Assembly (NCBI RefSeq): GCF_006149005.1
Contig: NZ_VBSL01000008.1
Coordinates: forward strand, 124,001-188,000
Source: Larkinella sp. C7
GTDB taxonomy: Bacteria > Bacteroidota > Bacteroidia > Cytophagales > Spirosomataceae
Length of the DNA: 64,000 bases
Reading direction: 5' to 3'
The notes under the pieces: generated by a model
Seen by the model: only the letters and a program-made list of their open reading frames with translations
What the model was told of the DNA's origin: nothing
The model's database searches: none
Translations under genes and position numbers: made by a program
Shown: one piece after another, positions 8,178-16,973 of the stretch
Position numbering within the stretch: position 1 is the stretch's first letter
Layout of the letters: the number at the start of each line of letters is the position of its first letter

Positions 8178-11100
8178 ATGAATCACTACAAAAATCGTTT
8201 TGTCCGGTATTTCCGCTGCCTGCTCCTGCTGGCCCTGGCGACCGGACTAGTCGCCAGGTCGGTATCCTATGCCGACGACCGGCGGAGCAAGGCAAAAACC
8301 GCCCGGCTGCTCGTCAAAATTACGGGAACCGTCACCGATGAGGCCAACCAGCCGCTGCCGGGCGTCAGCATTGTGGAAAAGCAAACCCAGAAAGGAACGG
8401 CGACCGACGCCAGCGGCCAGTTTACGCTCGACGTCAATGCCGGGGCAATCCTGGTGGTTTCGTCCATCGGTTTTGCCTCGCAGGAAGTGGCGATTGGCAA
8501 CCAGACCACCCTGACAATCCGGCTGAAAGAGGATGTCAACCAACTGAACGAAGTGGTGGCCGTCGGGTATTCGACCATGCGAAAAAGCGATGTAACGGGT
8601 TCTATTGCCAATGTAAAAGCCAAAGAACTGAACCTATCGGCTCCGTCGCTGGGACAGGCACTGGTCGGAAAGCTCGCGGGTGTTCAGGTCAACCAGGTGA
8701 GCGGGGCACCTTACGTGGGTACCAAAATCCGGGTGCGCGGCATTGGCTCGATCAATGCCAGTTCGGACCCGCTGTACGTCATCGACGGCTATCCGGCGGG
8801 GAATGACGTGTTTATCAACCCAAACGACGTTGAGTCGATTGACGTATTGAAAGATGCGGCCTCGGCGGCTATTTACGGTTCGCGGGCGTCGGGAGGTGTC
8901 GTCTTGATTACGACCAAACGCGGCAAGGAAGGCAAAGGACGGCTGGAATATGAATACCAGTACGGCATCAACCAACTGGCTAAAAAAGTAAAACTGCTGA
9001 ACGCCGAACAGTTTACGGAATTGCTGATCGACGCCCGCAACGGAACGTACCGCGATTTGACGGTGAATGCCGGCAAGCCGTGGAACGACGGGATGTATTC
9101 CGACGACAATGCCACCCGGATCGCCAAGGTGGGGAATGCCAACTCCGTGAGTTTGCCTGTCGACCTCTACAATTTTGCCACCCAAACCATGATCCAGCCG
9201 AAATACAATACCGACTGGCAGGATGAACTGTATCGCAATGCCCCCATGTCGCGGCACAACCTGACGTTTTCGGGCGGCAGCAATGGGTTGCGGTATCTGC
9301 TCAGTGGCGGGTATCAAAACCAGCAGGGCATCATCGTGGCCACCAAACAGGAACGGGTGAACCTGCGGGCCAATGTGGACGCTGATGTAACCCAAAAGCT
9401 GAAAGTGGGTGCCAGCATTTTTTTGACGTCTACCAACAACCGCGAAGCGCAGGAAGGCCGTTTCAACCAGGGGTCGATTCTGGGTGCGCTCATTTATGCC
9501 CCCATTTTCCGGGCCCGCGACGACAACGGGAATCTGATTAAAAACGAAATGGCGTCGCAGCAACCCCTGTATGGCTACCAGACCATCGAAAACCCGGTGG
9601 CACTCGCACTGGAAACCAACATCACCCGCCGGGGCATGCGCGGCACCTACAACGGAACGGTGACCTACGAAATCATCCCCGGTTTGGCGGCCAAGGCCAA
9701 TTTAGGTCTGCAAACCTACAACGAGAAATACGAGTATTACCTGCCCACGAGCCTGAGCAGCGGCAACAATCCGCCATACTCTCCGCAGGCGCTGGCGGCA
9801 GCGAAGGCCACCGCCCAGACGCTGTCGACCACCGATGTACTGGCCGAATTTACCCTGAATTACAGCAAGCAGTTCGGTCAGCACGGGTTGAATCTGCTGG
9901 CGGGTTATACGGCCCAGCGGCAGAAAAGTGATGTGATCAGTGTGTCGTCGCAGGGATTTCAGAATGATCTCATTCAGGAGATTACGGCCAAAGGAGCCGA
10001 TCCGAGTAACTTTTTCCTGAATTCAGGCACCCGTAAAGTCGAAGAATCGCTGTTGTCGTACCTGGCCCGGGCCGAATACCATTACGGCGAAAAATACTTT
10101 TTGACGGCCGCTTTCCGGCGCGATGGTTCGTCGCGGTTTGGCCCCCTGAATCGCTGGGGAAATTTTCCTTCTATTTCCGGCGGCTGGAGCATCTCGAACG
10201 AACCGTTTTACCACGACTGGCTGGGACAGGCGTCTTCGCTCAAGCTGCGCGCCAGTTGGGGCCTGACCGGAAACTACAACATCGGGAATTACAACTACCA
10301 GCAGGTGATGTCGTCGCCGGGCGGAGCGGTTTTCGGCAACGGAACCATTCAGACGGCCCTGTGGGCGGGTGCCATCAAAGACCAGCGGCTGGGCTGGGAA
10401 TCGACTTCGCAGTATAACATCGGGCTGGATGCGGGTTTGCTCAACAACCGCCTGTTCGTGATTGCCAACTACTACATCAGTAATTCCTACAACCTGTTGT
10501 TCAACCAGCCGATTTCGGCGGTTTCGGGGTCTTCGACCATTCTGACCAACCTGGCCGATTCCAAAATCCGCAACCGGGGCGTCGAACTGCAACTGGATGG
10601 CCGCGTGATTGCTACGCCGGATTTTAAGCTGAACCTGAGCGGTAACATTTCCGTCAACCGCAACAAAGTCCTGGACATGGGGGGCGCCAGCACGATCATC
10701 ACCAACGGGGCCGAGCGGTCGTATCTGACCCACATCACGCAGGAGGGCCAGCCGGTCGGCATGTTCTACGGTTTCAAGGTGGTGGGTATGGTCCGGGAAA
10801 AAGACATGGAGAATCTGGCGGCCGACAACGCGGTTTACAACTCCGCCACCCAATCCTTTCCCGCCGGTTATGTCCTGAAAGGTCCCGCGCGCTCGACGGC
10901 TTCCAGCAACCCGCTGAAACCGGGTGATCTGATTTTCGAAGATGTCAACGGCGATGGCGTGGTGACCGATGCCGACAAGCGGGTGATTGGCAGCCCGTAT
11001 CCCAAATTCATCTACGGGGCGTCGCTGTCGGCCAGTTACAAAGCCCTGGATCTGAACGCGTCGTTCAACGGTTCGAAAGGAAATCAGGTGCTCGACGGAC

Positions 11101-11510
11101 AGGATTATTACGTCTATAACATGGAAGCGTCCGGCAATCAGTACGTGAGCGTAACGGATCGCTACCGTTCGGAATCGCAGCCGGGCGACGGCAGCGTTTA
11201 CCGGGCTGCGCGGGGTGGCACGCAGAGCAACAGCACCCGGCTTTCGAGTTTCTATTTGCAAAACGGCTCCTTCTTCCGCTGCACGAACATCACGCTGGGC
11301 TACAATCTCCCGGCGCAATGGCTCGCTAAAATCAAAGTCGGTGGGCTGCGGATTTACGCCAACGTCAACAACGCCTTTACCATCACCAAATACAAGGGCT
11401 ACAACCCCGAGGTGGATTACAACAACGGAGCCAACCTGACGCCCGGCGTCGACTACGGTATGTATCCGCTGGCCCGTGGCTATAACCTGGGTGCCAAACT
11501 GACTTTCTAA
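8178..11510 (+). CDS. SusC/RagA-family TonB-linked outer-membrane transporter
   Basis: A 1110-residue outer-membrane importer. After a signal peptide ending near SVSYADD comes a carboxypeptidase-D-like domain (ITGTVTDEANQPLPGVSI, about residues 49-120). A plug follows with LNEVVAVGYSTMRKSDVTGS, SDPLYVIDGYPAGND and DVLKDAASAAIYGSRASGG, then a beta-barrel of about 850 residues ending with an aromatic terminal strand (NLGAKLTF). It forms the TonB-driven pore capped by the SusD lipoprotein, whose gene begins 7 bases after its stop. No glycoside hydrolase, anti-sigma factor or hybrid sensor is adjacent. The nearest candidate enzyme is the upstream sulfatase, so the imported nutrient is unknown. 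Confidence 0.95.
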   Translation: MNHYKNRFVRYFRCLLLLALATGLVARSVSYADDRRSKAKTARLLVKITGTVTDEANQPLPGVSIVEKQTQKGTATDASGQFTLDVNAGAILVVSSIGFASQEVAIGNQTTLTIRLKEDVNQLNEVVAVGYSTMRKSDVTGSIANVKAKELNLSAPSLGQALVGKLAGVQVNQVSGAPYVGTKIRVRGIGSINASSDPLYVIDGYPAGNDVFINPNDVESIDVLKDAASAAIYGSRASGGVVLITTKRGKEGKGRLEYEYQYGINQLAKKVKLLNAEQFTELLIDARNGTYRDLTVNAGKPWNDGMYSDDNATRIAKVGNANSVSLPVDLYNFATQTMIQPKYNTDWQDELYRNAPMSRHNLTFSGGSNGLRYLLSGGYQNQQGIIVATKQERVNLRANVDADVTQKLKVGASIFLTSTNNREAQEGRFNQGSILGALIYAPIFRARDDNGNLIKNEMASQQPLYGYQTIENPVALALETNITRRGMRGTYNGTVTYEIIPGLAAKANLGLQTYNEKYEYYLPTSLSSGNNPPYSPQALAAAKATAQTLSTTDVLAEFTLNYSKQFGQHGLNLLAGYTAQRQKSDVISVSSQGFQNDLIQEITAKGADPSNFFLNSGTRKVEESLLSYLARAEYHYGEKYFLTAAFRRDGSSRFGPLNRWGNFPSISGGWSISNEPFYHDWLGQASSLKLRASWGLTGNYNIGNYNYQQVMSSPGGAVFGNGTIQTALWAGAIKDQRLGWESTSQYNIGLDAGLLNNRLFVIANYYISNSYNLLFNQPISAVSGSSTILTNLADSKIRNRGVELQLDGRVIATPDFKLNLSGNISVNRNKVLDMGGASTIITNGAERSYLTHITQEGQPVGMFYGFKVVGMVREKDMENLAADNAVYNSATQSFPAGYVLKGPARSTASSNPLKPGDLIFEDVNGDGVVTDADKRVIGSPYPKFIYGASLSASYKALDLNASFNGSKGNQVLDGQDYYVYNMEASGNQYVSVTDRYRSESQPGDGSVYRAARGGTQSNSTRLSSFYLQNGSFFRCTNITLGYNLPAQWLAKIKVGGLRIYANVNNAFTITKYKGYNPEVDYNNGANLTPGVDYGMYPLARGYNLGAKLTF

Positions 11511-11517
11511 TTCTTAC

Positions 11518-13062
11518 ATGACATTCACGATGACCTATAAACACATTTCAGTCCTTTGCCTGCTGGCACTGCTGCCGCTGGCGTCCTGCAAAGATGATTT
11601 TCTGGTTCAGACCGACCCCAATTCCGTGGCGACGTCCGACTACTTCAAAACCGAAAATGACGTCTTCGTTGCGTTGAACGGAGCCTACCAATCGCTCCGC
11701 AGCTCCAATTCGATTGGAGAAGGCAGCGGTTTGTTTTCCGAAGAACGCTCCGACAATACCGGTCGAAACGACAACCAGTCGAACGCGGGCGAACCGTTTC
11801 AGTTCAATGATTTTTCGCTTCTGCCTTCCAACACGTATCTGAAAAGCCACTGGCTGGCACTCTATCAGTGCATTACCCGAACCAATCAGGTGCTCTCGGG
11901 AATCGAAACCGTGGCTTTCAGCAAGCCCGAAACCAAGGCGCAGTACAGTGCCGAAGCGAAATTTATCCGGGCCTTGATTTATTTCCACCTGGTTCGCAAA
12001 TGGGGTGATGTACCGCTGGTGACCAAACCGCTGACGACGGCGTCTGACGTGGCGGCCAGCACCTTCCGCGAAAAGAAGGAAAAAGTGTACGAACAAATCG
12101 TGGCCGACCTGACCGAAGTTACCACCAGCCCATTGCCTGATCATCAGCCGCTGGCCAGCAAAGGCCGGGTATCGAAAGTGGCCGGACTTGCCCTGCTGGG
12201 GCAGGTGTATCTGACGATGGCAACCACGCTGGATGCTGCCAGCCGCACGGCCAATCTGAATGCCGCCAAAACGAACCTGACCAGTGCCTACACGAAACGG
12301 ACGTTTGGGGCTTTGAAGGAAATCCCGTATGCCGATGTGTTCGATGTTGCCAAGAAATCGACGAACCCGGAAATCATTTTCCAGATTGTCAACAAACAGG
12401 GCGATATCAATTATTCGTCGAGCATTGCCGCCAACAACCAGGCCCAGGGCGAAACCATCAACTCCCTGCGAAACAATACGGGTATAGGCGGCAATGTGAC
12501 GCCCGATCTGGTGAAGGAATACGAGGAAACGGATGTGCGGAAAGCGTTTTCGATCAAATTCGCCAATGCCGCCACGGTGAAAGATTACTTCATCACCAAA
12601 TACCGGGATGCCAGCGCAGCCGCCGGAACCAACGGCTACGGCGGCAACGACTGGATTCTGATCCGGTATGCCGACGTGATGTTGATGCTGGCGGAGGTCA
12701 ATCTGTACCTGGGCGACGAGGCAACGGCGGTTTCGTTGCTGGACCAGGTTCGGGAGCGGGCCGGTATGCCGAAATACGAGGTCGCCAGAACCAATGCCGC
12801 CTACAGCAGCAAATTCCCGACGCTCAAACTGGCCATTCTGCACGAACGGCGCGTGGAACTGGCGTTTGAAAACCACCGCTGGTTTGATCTCCTGCGGTTT
12901 TTCACCCCCGCCGAACTGGTTACGTACATTCGCGCCAAGTCGCAGGCTGACTTTGGGGTAGCAAAACTGTCCAACTTCGGAACCAAGGATTATTACTACC
13001 CGATTCCGTTCGATGAGAACAAGTTGAATCCGGAAAAAATGTACCAGAATCCGGGGTATTGA
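11518..13062 (+). CDS. SusD/RagB-family nutrient-binding outer-membrane lipoprotein
   Basis: A 514-residue lipoprotein with lipobox PLASC (Cys about residue 24) followed by KDDFL. The N-terminal SusD-like region contains DYFKTENDVFVALNGAYQSL. TPR-like helices carry AEAKFIRALIYFHLVRKWGD, the hallmark of the family, and the C-terminal RagB region has YADVMLMLAEVNLYLGDEA and RRVELAFENHRWFDLLRF. It caps the SusC barrel and binds substrate at the cell surface. An in-frame ATG four codons downstream (11530) is an equally good start. A strong terminator follows the gene, so the SusC/SusD pair forms a closed transcription unit. Confidence 0.95.
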   Translation: MTFTMTYKHISVLCLLALLPLASCKDDFLVQTDPNSVATSDYFKTENDVFVALNGAYQSLRSSNSIGEGSGLFSEERSDNTGRNDNQSNAGEPFQFNDFSLLPSNTYLKSHWLALYQCITRTNQVLSGIETVAFSKPETKAQYSAEAKFIRALIYFHLVRKWGDVPLVTKPLTTASDVAASTFREKKEKVYEQIVADLTEVTTSPLPDHQPLASKGRVSKVAGLALLGQVYLTMATTLDAASRTANLNAAKTNLTSAYTKRTFGALKEIPYADVFDVAKKSTNPEIIFQIVNKQGDINYSSSIAANNQAQGETINSLRNNTGIGGNVTPDLVKEYEETDVRKAFSIKFANAATVKDYFITKYRDASAAAGTNGYGGNDWILIRYADVMLMLAEVNLYLGDEATAVSLLDQVRERAGMPKYEVARTNAAYSSKFPTLKLAILHERRVELAFENHRWFDLLRFFTPAELVTYIRAKSQADFGVAKLSNFGTKDYYYPIPFDENKLNPEKMYQNPGY

Positions 13063-13084
13063 TCCGCCTGACCGGCACGAATGC

Positions 13085-13122
13085 AAAAGAGGAGTCATCA
13101 CCCGGATGACTCCTCTTTTTTT
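13085..13122. terminator. Bidirectional intrinsic terminator
   Basis: GAGGAGTCATC (13089-13099) pairs with GATGACTCCTC (13105-13115) around a 5-base loop. It is flanked by AAAA on the left and seven T on the right. It sits between convergent genes and fits a terminator for SusD, and for the phosphatase gene on the other strand. Confidence 0.85.
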
Positions 13123-13140
13123 GGTTAACCGCCGGCAGAA

Positions 13141-14994
13141 TTATTTCGTCTTTTGCGTATTCCGATAGCGGCCCAACACCGCCATGATCTTGTGGTGAAT
13201 GGCGGTATTTTCGTAGACGCCCCGAAAGTCCAGCGAATGCGGGCCATACGCAAAAACCGGCACCATCACGCCCGAATGGTCATTGGTGCTGAAATGTCCA
13301 TCCACGTACCCGCGTTTCAGATCGCCATCAAGCAGGGTCAGCCCCCCGGTTTCGTGATCGGCGGTGACAATCACGAGCGTTTCCCCGTTCTGGTCGGCAA
13401 ACTTCAGCGCTTCGCCGACGGCCTGATCAAAATCCAGCATTTCCTGAACCACATACCGGACATCATTCGCATGGCCGCCGTAATCGATCTGTGCGCCTTC
13501 GGCCATGACAAAAAATCCGGCGGGGTTCGGGCTTAACTCAGCCAGGGTTTTGCGCAGGCTCATGGCCAGAAAATCCTTCCGGCCCTGGCCGACGGAAACG
13601 ACCGATTCATCGTCCAGCAACACAAAAGGCGCTTTCAACTGCGCCAGTTTGCCAAATCGATCCGCTACCGCATACCCCCGCTGCCGGAGGGTATCCAGCA
13701 CCTTCTCCTCGTTGAAAAACCGGTAGCCGCCCCCAATCAGAATCTGAACCGGATTTTGCAGAAAATCAGCCGCAATTTCCCGTTCGAAAGACCGGTCGGA
13801 CTGATGCCCATAGAAAGCGGCCGGGGTGGCGTCCGTCACGCTCCCGGCGCTGATCAATCCACTGACCATGTTCCAGGGTTGGATTAGAGCCGGAATGGCC
13901 GGACGGGGCTTTCCCGTCGAGTCTACCCCAATGGCCCGGTTGTTGGTTTTCTCACCGGTTGCCATCGCCGTTGCTCCCGCGGCCGAGTCCGTAATGTAGG
14001 TATCGGCGGCACTGGTTTTGGAAAAACCCAGATTCAGCACCTGCGTCAGATTCAACTGCCCCTGATTGGCGGTTATCCCGGCGTAGATCTGGGCCAGTCC
14101 CATGCCGTCGCCAATGAGCAGAATCACGTTTTTTACCGGACTGTGCGCGTCGTTTTGCCGGTACGTCGGCTGGTAAACCGCGTGAACGGTTTTATTCCGG
14201 TATTCGGCGGTCGGGCGGCTGTTGAGGAAGTTGGCCAGTTCGGTAATGTGGTCAGTATTGATGTAATCGACGCCCAGATTGATCAGCGTTTTCCAGGTGT
14301 TGATGTTGTCGGGAGTCGCCCACAACCGCAGCTTTTTGCCTTGCTGGTGGGTTTTCCGGATCACTTCGTTCAGCTTTTTCCGTTCGGCATTGACGATTAA
14401 CCCCTTCCCGTTCCAGCGTGTATAGGTCAGAAATGACTGGCTGATCAAGCCAATGCGTTTCAGTTGATCGGGCGAGTACGTTGTTTCAGGACGTCCGTCG
14501 AAAAGCAGCCAATCCGGATAGGATTTGAATTCGTCCGGTTCCGGCACTTGGCCGCTCACCACGACCTGTACCGAGCCCCCGGAGCCGAATACGTGCGGAT
14601 GGGCCGCCAGAGCCTGAACCAATAGCGGCAGTGTCTGGCGGGCCGGGGTTTTGAGATCGATCAGGAGTTGCAGCGGGCGGGCTGTTTTCGGCTCAAGCTT
14701 CCCCTGACCGGTTTTCACCTGCTGGACCAGGGGCTGAATATACAGCGCATCCAGCGTTCGGCCGGGGTCCAGGTCCGTCTCATCGTGGGCCACGTAGAGG
14801 ACGCCGTTCCGGGCGTGAACATCGACTTCTATTGAACCGAATTGTTGGTGGTAAGCCTGCCAGAAAGGAATCGATTGCTCGTAATCATTGTGCGAATGGG
14901 CCTGGGCCGTCGTGTAGAGGCCCTTCGGTTGGGCGAAAGCAGAGTGGATTGACATAAAACCGGCCACTAAACGAATAAGCAGGTCTTTCTTCAT
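13141..14994 (-). CDS. Exported fusion: PI-PLC/GDPD-like domain plus alkaline phosphatase
   Basis: About 617 residues. The start chosen gives a clean signal peptide (MKKDLLIRL...HSAFAQ); an ATG seven codons upstream (15015) is possible. The N-terminal half is a phosphodiesterase TIM barrel of the PI-PLC/GDPD superfamily, with AHSHNDYEQ, GSIEVDVHARNG and VAHDETDLDP supplying the expected His, Glu, Asp and His. The C-terminal half is an alkaline phosphatase: NVILLIGDGMG, the nucleophile-serine motif TDSAAGATAMATG, GAQIDYGGHAND, IVTADHETGG and a late metal-binding NDHSG. The fusion could release phosphomonoesters from phosphodiesters and then free phosphate. It lies 46 bases after the phytase-like gene, on the same strand, in an apparent operon. 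Confidence 0.88.
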   Translation of the reverse strand: MKKDLLIRLVAGFMSIHSAFAQPKGLYTTAQAHSHNDYEQSIPFWQAYHQQFGSIEVDVHARNGVLYVAHDETDLDPGRTLDALYIQPLVQQVKTGQGKLEPKTARPLQLLIDLKTPARQTLPLLVQALAAHPHVFGSGGSVQVVVSGQVPEPDEFKSYPDWLLFDGRPETTYSPDQLKRIGLISQSFLTYTRWNGKGLIVNAERKKLNEVIRKTHQQGKKLRLWATPDNINTWKTLINLGVDYINTDHITELANFLNSRPTAEYRNKTVHAVYQPTYRQNDAHSPVKNVILLIGDGMGLAQIYAGITANQGQLNLTQVLNLGFSKTSAADTYITDSAAGATAMATGEKTNNRAIGVDSTGKPRPAIPALIQPWNMVSGLISAGSVTDATPAAFYGHQSDRSFEREIAADFLQNPVQILIGGGYRFFNEEKVLDTLRQRGYAVADRFGKLAQLKAPFVLLDDESVVSVGQGRKDFLAMSLRKTLAELSPNPAGFFVMAEGAQIDYGGHANDVRYVVQEMLDFDQAVGEALKFADQNGETLVIVTADHETGGLTLLDGDLKRGYVDGHFSTNDHSGVMVPVFAYGPHSLDFRGVYENTAIHHKIMAVLGRYRNTQKTK

Positions 14995-15040
14995 AGACTG
15001 AAAATAGAGCTTCAATTGGCTTTGGCAAGCGATAACAACC

Positions 15041-16348
15041 TTACTTCAAAGGAGTTGCCAATGTCACGAAGTAAATCCTGTTCAAATCCGCTTTGCCCGT
15101 AGCCGGTAAAACCTTGGTGGTGAAGCCATTCTGTCCGTTGTCGACCACCCCAAAATCATCGTCGTTGGAAATCGCCAGCACATTCGTTCCCAGCAAGGCC
15201 ACGCCCTCGGCTTTGTCGTGCGGATAAACCGGTGAAATTCCCGTCAACAGATCCAGCACCAGTGTTTTCGTAACCGGTACGATGCCGGCCGTCTGCAAGC
15301 CCGCTTTATCTTTCAGTTGTTCGACCGTCATCCCGCTAAATAGTTTTCCGCCAGCACCGTTGGCCGGATCGGAAATGTCCGTGGCCCCCGCCAGATCAAA
15401 TTTGTAGATCCGTTTGAACGTTGCAGGTTTGGCCGGATTACCGCCGTAATCACCATCCCGCTCCAGGGCCAGAAATGTCGTGTTCGTGATCGCGGCCACT
15501 TCACTGCACCCGGTCAGGCTCGCATTTTCCATCAGGTAAACATATTGTTTCGTGGCTCCCGTAGCAATATCGAAGGTCAGAACCCGAATGATCGTTGACC
15601 CGGAAACCGCAGACGGATTATAGAGTGGCGACTGCATCAGCCCCACCAGGGTTTTGCCGTCGGGGGTCATCGTGAGTCCTTCCATACCCCGGTTCGGGCG
15701 ACGCCGGGCCAGCACCAGCGGCAGGGTACGTCCGCCGGTTCCGGTGCCAAACGGATTGATGCGTTCCAGGGTTTTACCGGTCGCGTCAAAATGTACAATG
15801 TGCGGACCGTACTCATCGCTGATCCAAAACGTGCCGTCCGAAGCCAATACCAATCCTTCCGAATCCAGCCCGTCCGCGCTGGGAGTTAACAACTGACCCA
15901 ACAGGTCGAATGCGGTTTCGCCGGTGCTTCCTTCTCCGCTGGGGTTCGGCAGGCCCGTCAGCAACTGACCTGCCGCATTTTTAAGTAAAATAGTTTTTTC
16001 CAGCACCAATTTACCTCCGTCTACCCGGAATTTACCGATTTGAGGGGTAAAATCAGCTTTACCGAAAATAATGGAATTGGCCTGTGATCCGGCGGCATTC
16101 GGCCCCCGGTCGGTCAACAGGTAAAATACGTTGGCATCATTCGGGTCGGCAGCAATAGCGGAGCCAAACCCCCCGTTGGAAATAACCGTGTTGTTGGGCG
16201 AAATCGCTAAAACCTTGGGGTCGGTTGCTTCCGCGAAGGCCGGATAGAAAACCGCCGGAATGCGATGGTCATCACAGGAGGTAACGACGAATCCACTCGC
16301 CAAAACCAGCAGCGTAGCTACTGAAACAGGTAAAGATAACTTGCTCAT
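15041..16348 (-). CDS. Phytase-like esterase lipoprotein
   Basis: A 435-residue lipoprotein with lipobox VVTSC (Cys about residue 25). The body is a beta-propeller of the esterase-like/phytase-like family (Pfam phytase-like). Recognisable segments are IAADPNDANVFYLLTDRGPN, GLDSEGLVLASDGTFWISDE, YGPHIVHFDATGK, RRPNRGMEGLTMTPDGKTL, AITNTTFLALERDGDYGG and the closing DKAEGVALLGTNVLAISNDD. The acidic loops probably bind calcium. It is exported to the outer membrane or periplasm and immediately precedes the phosphatase fusion, which suggests joint scavenging of phosphate from organic esters. The precise ester cleaved is unknown. Confidence 0.85.
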   Translation of the reverse strand: MSKLSLPVSVATLLVLASGFVVTSCDDHRIPAVFYPAFAEATDPKVLAISPNNTVISNGGFGSAIAADPNDANVFYLLTDRGPNAAGSQANSIIFGKADFTPQIGKFRVDGGKLVLEKTILLKNAAGQLLTGLPNPSGEGSTGETAFDLLGQLLTPSADGLDSEGLVLASDGTFWISDEYGPHIVHFDATGKTLERINPFGTGTGGRTLPLVLARRRPNRGMEGLTMTPDGKTLVGLMQSPLYNPSAVSGSTIIRVLTFDIATGATKQYVYLMENASLTGCSEVAAITNTTFLALERDGDYGGNPAKPATFKRIYKFDLAGATDISDPANGAGGKLFSGMTVEQLKDKAGLQTAGIVPVTKTLVLDLLTGISPVYPHDKAEGVALLGTNVLAISNDDDFGVVDNGQNGFTTKVLPATGKADLNRIYFVTLATPLK

Positions 16349-16414
16349 AATCAGAGAAAAAAGTTGTTTTATTGATAATCAGGTGGTCGTGGTACGTTTT
16401 GATCCGGTTAAACC

Positions 16415-16666
16415 TTAGACCAATTCATAGGTTGCTTCTTCCGGAACCCGCCGGTAGTTCAGTTCCTCCAGAACCGCCCGGGCAAAAGCCGATCGGTCGG
16501 ATTTACGGTACTGGTCGGGCGTCAGAGCGCCGGAAGGCGCGACAAAAACCTGGCTAACCCGCTGACAGGCTGACCAGAGTGGCCGGTTTCTCTCAATTTT
16601 GAATTGCCGGATTGGCGTGTCAGCGCCAAACCACAGGCTGATGATGTTGTTTGAAGTGCCTTTCAT
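16415..16666 (-). CDS. Hypothetical small protein (83 aa)
   Basis: An 83-codon frame upstream of the phytase-like gene on the same strand. Codon choice (CTG, CGG, GAC, CAG, TAC and GCC preferred) matches neighbouring real genes better than the opposite-strand frame does. The product starts MKGTSNNIISLWFGAD and is mixed charged, with no signal peptide, no membrane segment and no family I recognise. It may be a small cytosolic protein of the phosphate island, or a decayed fragment. Confidence 0.42.
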   Translation of the reverse strand: MKGTSNNIISLWFGADTPIRQFKIERNRPLWSACQRVSQVFVAPSGALTPDQYRKSDRSAFARAVLEELNYRRVPEEATYELV

Positions 16667-16803
16667 GACCTGCTGGTCGTTACAAGTTGGGTTGTGTATC
16701 CTGGCTGGAGATTCGGTCGGATTGCGGAGCCGGATGCGGACTGAACAAAGGTAAAAGCAAGGCGCAACAAGCGGATTACGGTACCATCAAGTCTGAAACG
16801 GTT

Positions 16804-16889
16804 CTGTTAACCTTGCGGTAACACCATTACGGCTCCGGTCAAAAAGGCGACGAACACTTACCATAAATACCTGTCAAAAAGCCTGTTAA
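16804..16889 (+). promoter_or_regulatory. Paired Pho-box-like direct repeats
   Basis: CTGTTAA (16804-16810) and CGGTAAC (16816-16822) start 12 bases apart. CTGTCAA (16871-16877) and CTGTTAA (16883-16889) repeat the same spacing. They resemble the CTGTCAT direct repeats of proteobacterial Pho boxes (start-to-start 11). They sit in the divergent region between the phytase/phosphatase genes and the choice-of-anchor-I gene. Assignment to a Bacteroidota PhoB-type regulator is inference. Confidence 0.35.
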
Positions 16890-16938
16890 ATAATTATTAA
16901 GCTTTTCCGGCGCGTGGTTTCTGTCCCCGATCGGGTCC

Positions 16939-16946
16939 TATTTTTG
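16939..16946 (+). promoter_or_regulatory. Bacteroidota -7 box (TATTTTTG)
   Basis: A perfect TAnnTTTG element 28 bases before the ATG at 16974. It decides the start of the downstream gene, because the longer in-frame start at 16914 would lie upstream of this promoter. A weak TTTCTG about 18 bases upstream may be the -33 region. Confidence 0.55.
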
Positions 16947-16973
16947 TTTCTTTCACCCCTCATACACACGAGC

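Noticed and set aside
16914-16973. Upstream start adding 20 residues to the choice-of-anchor-I lipoprotein
   Set aside because: It would begin before the -7 promoter box at 16939-16946 and would bury the lipoprotein signal peptide.
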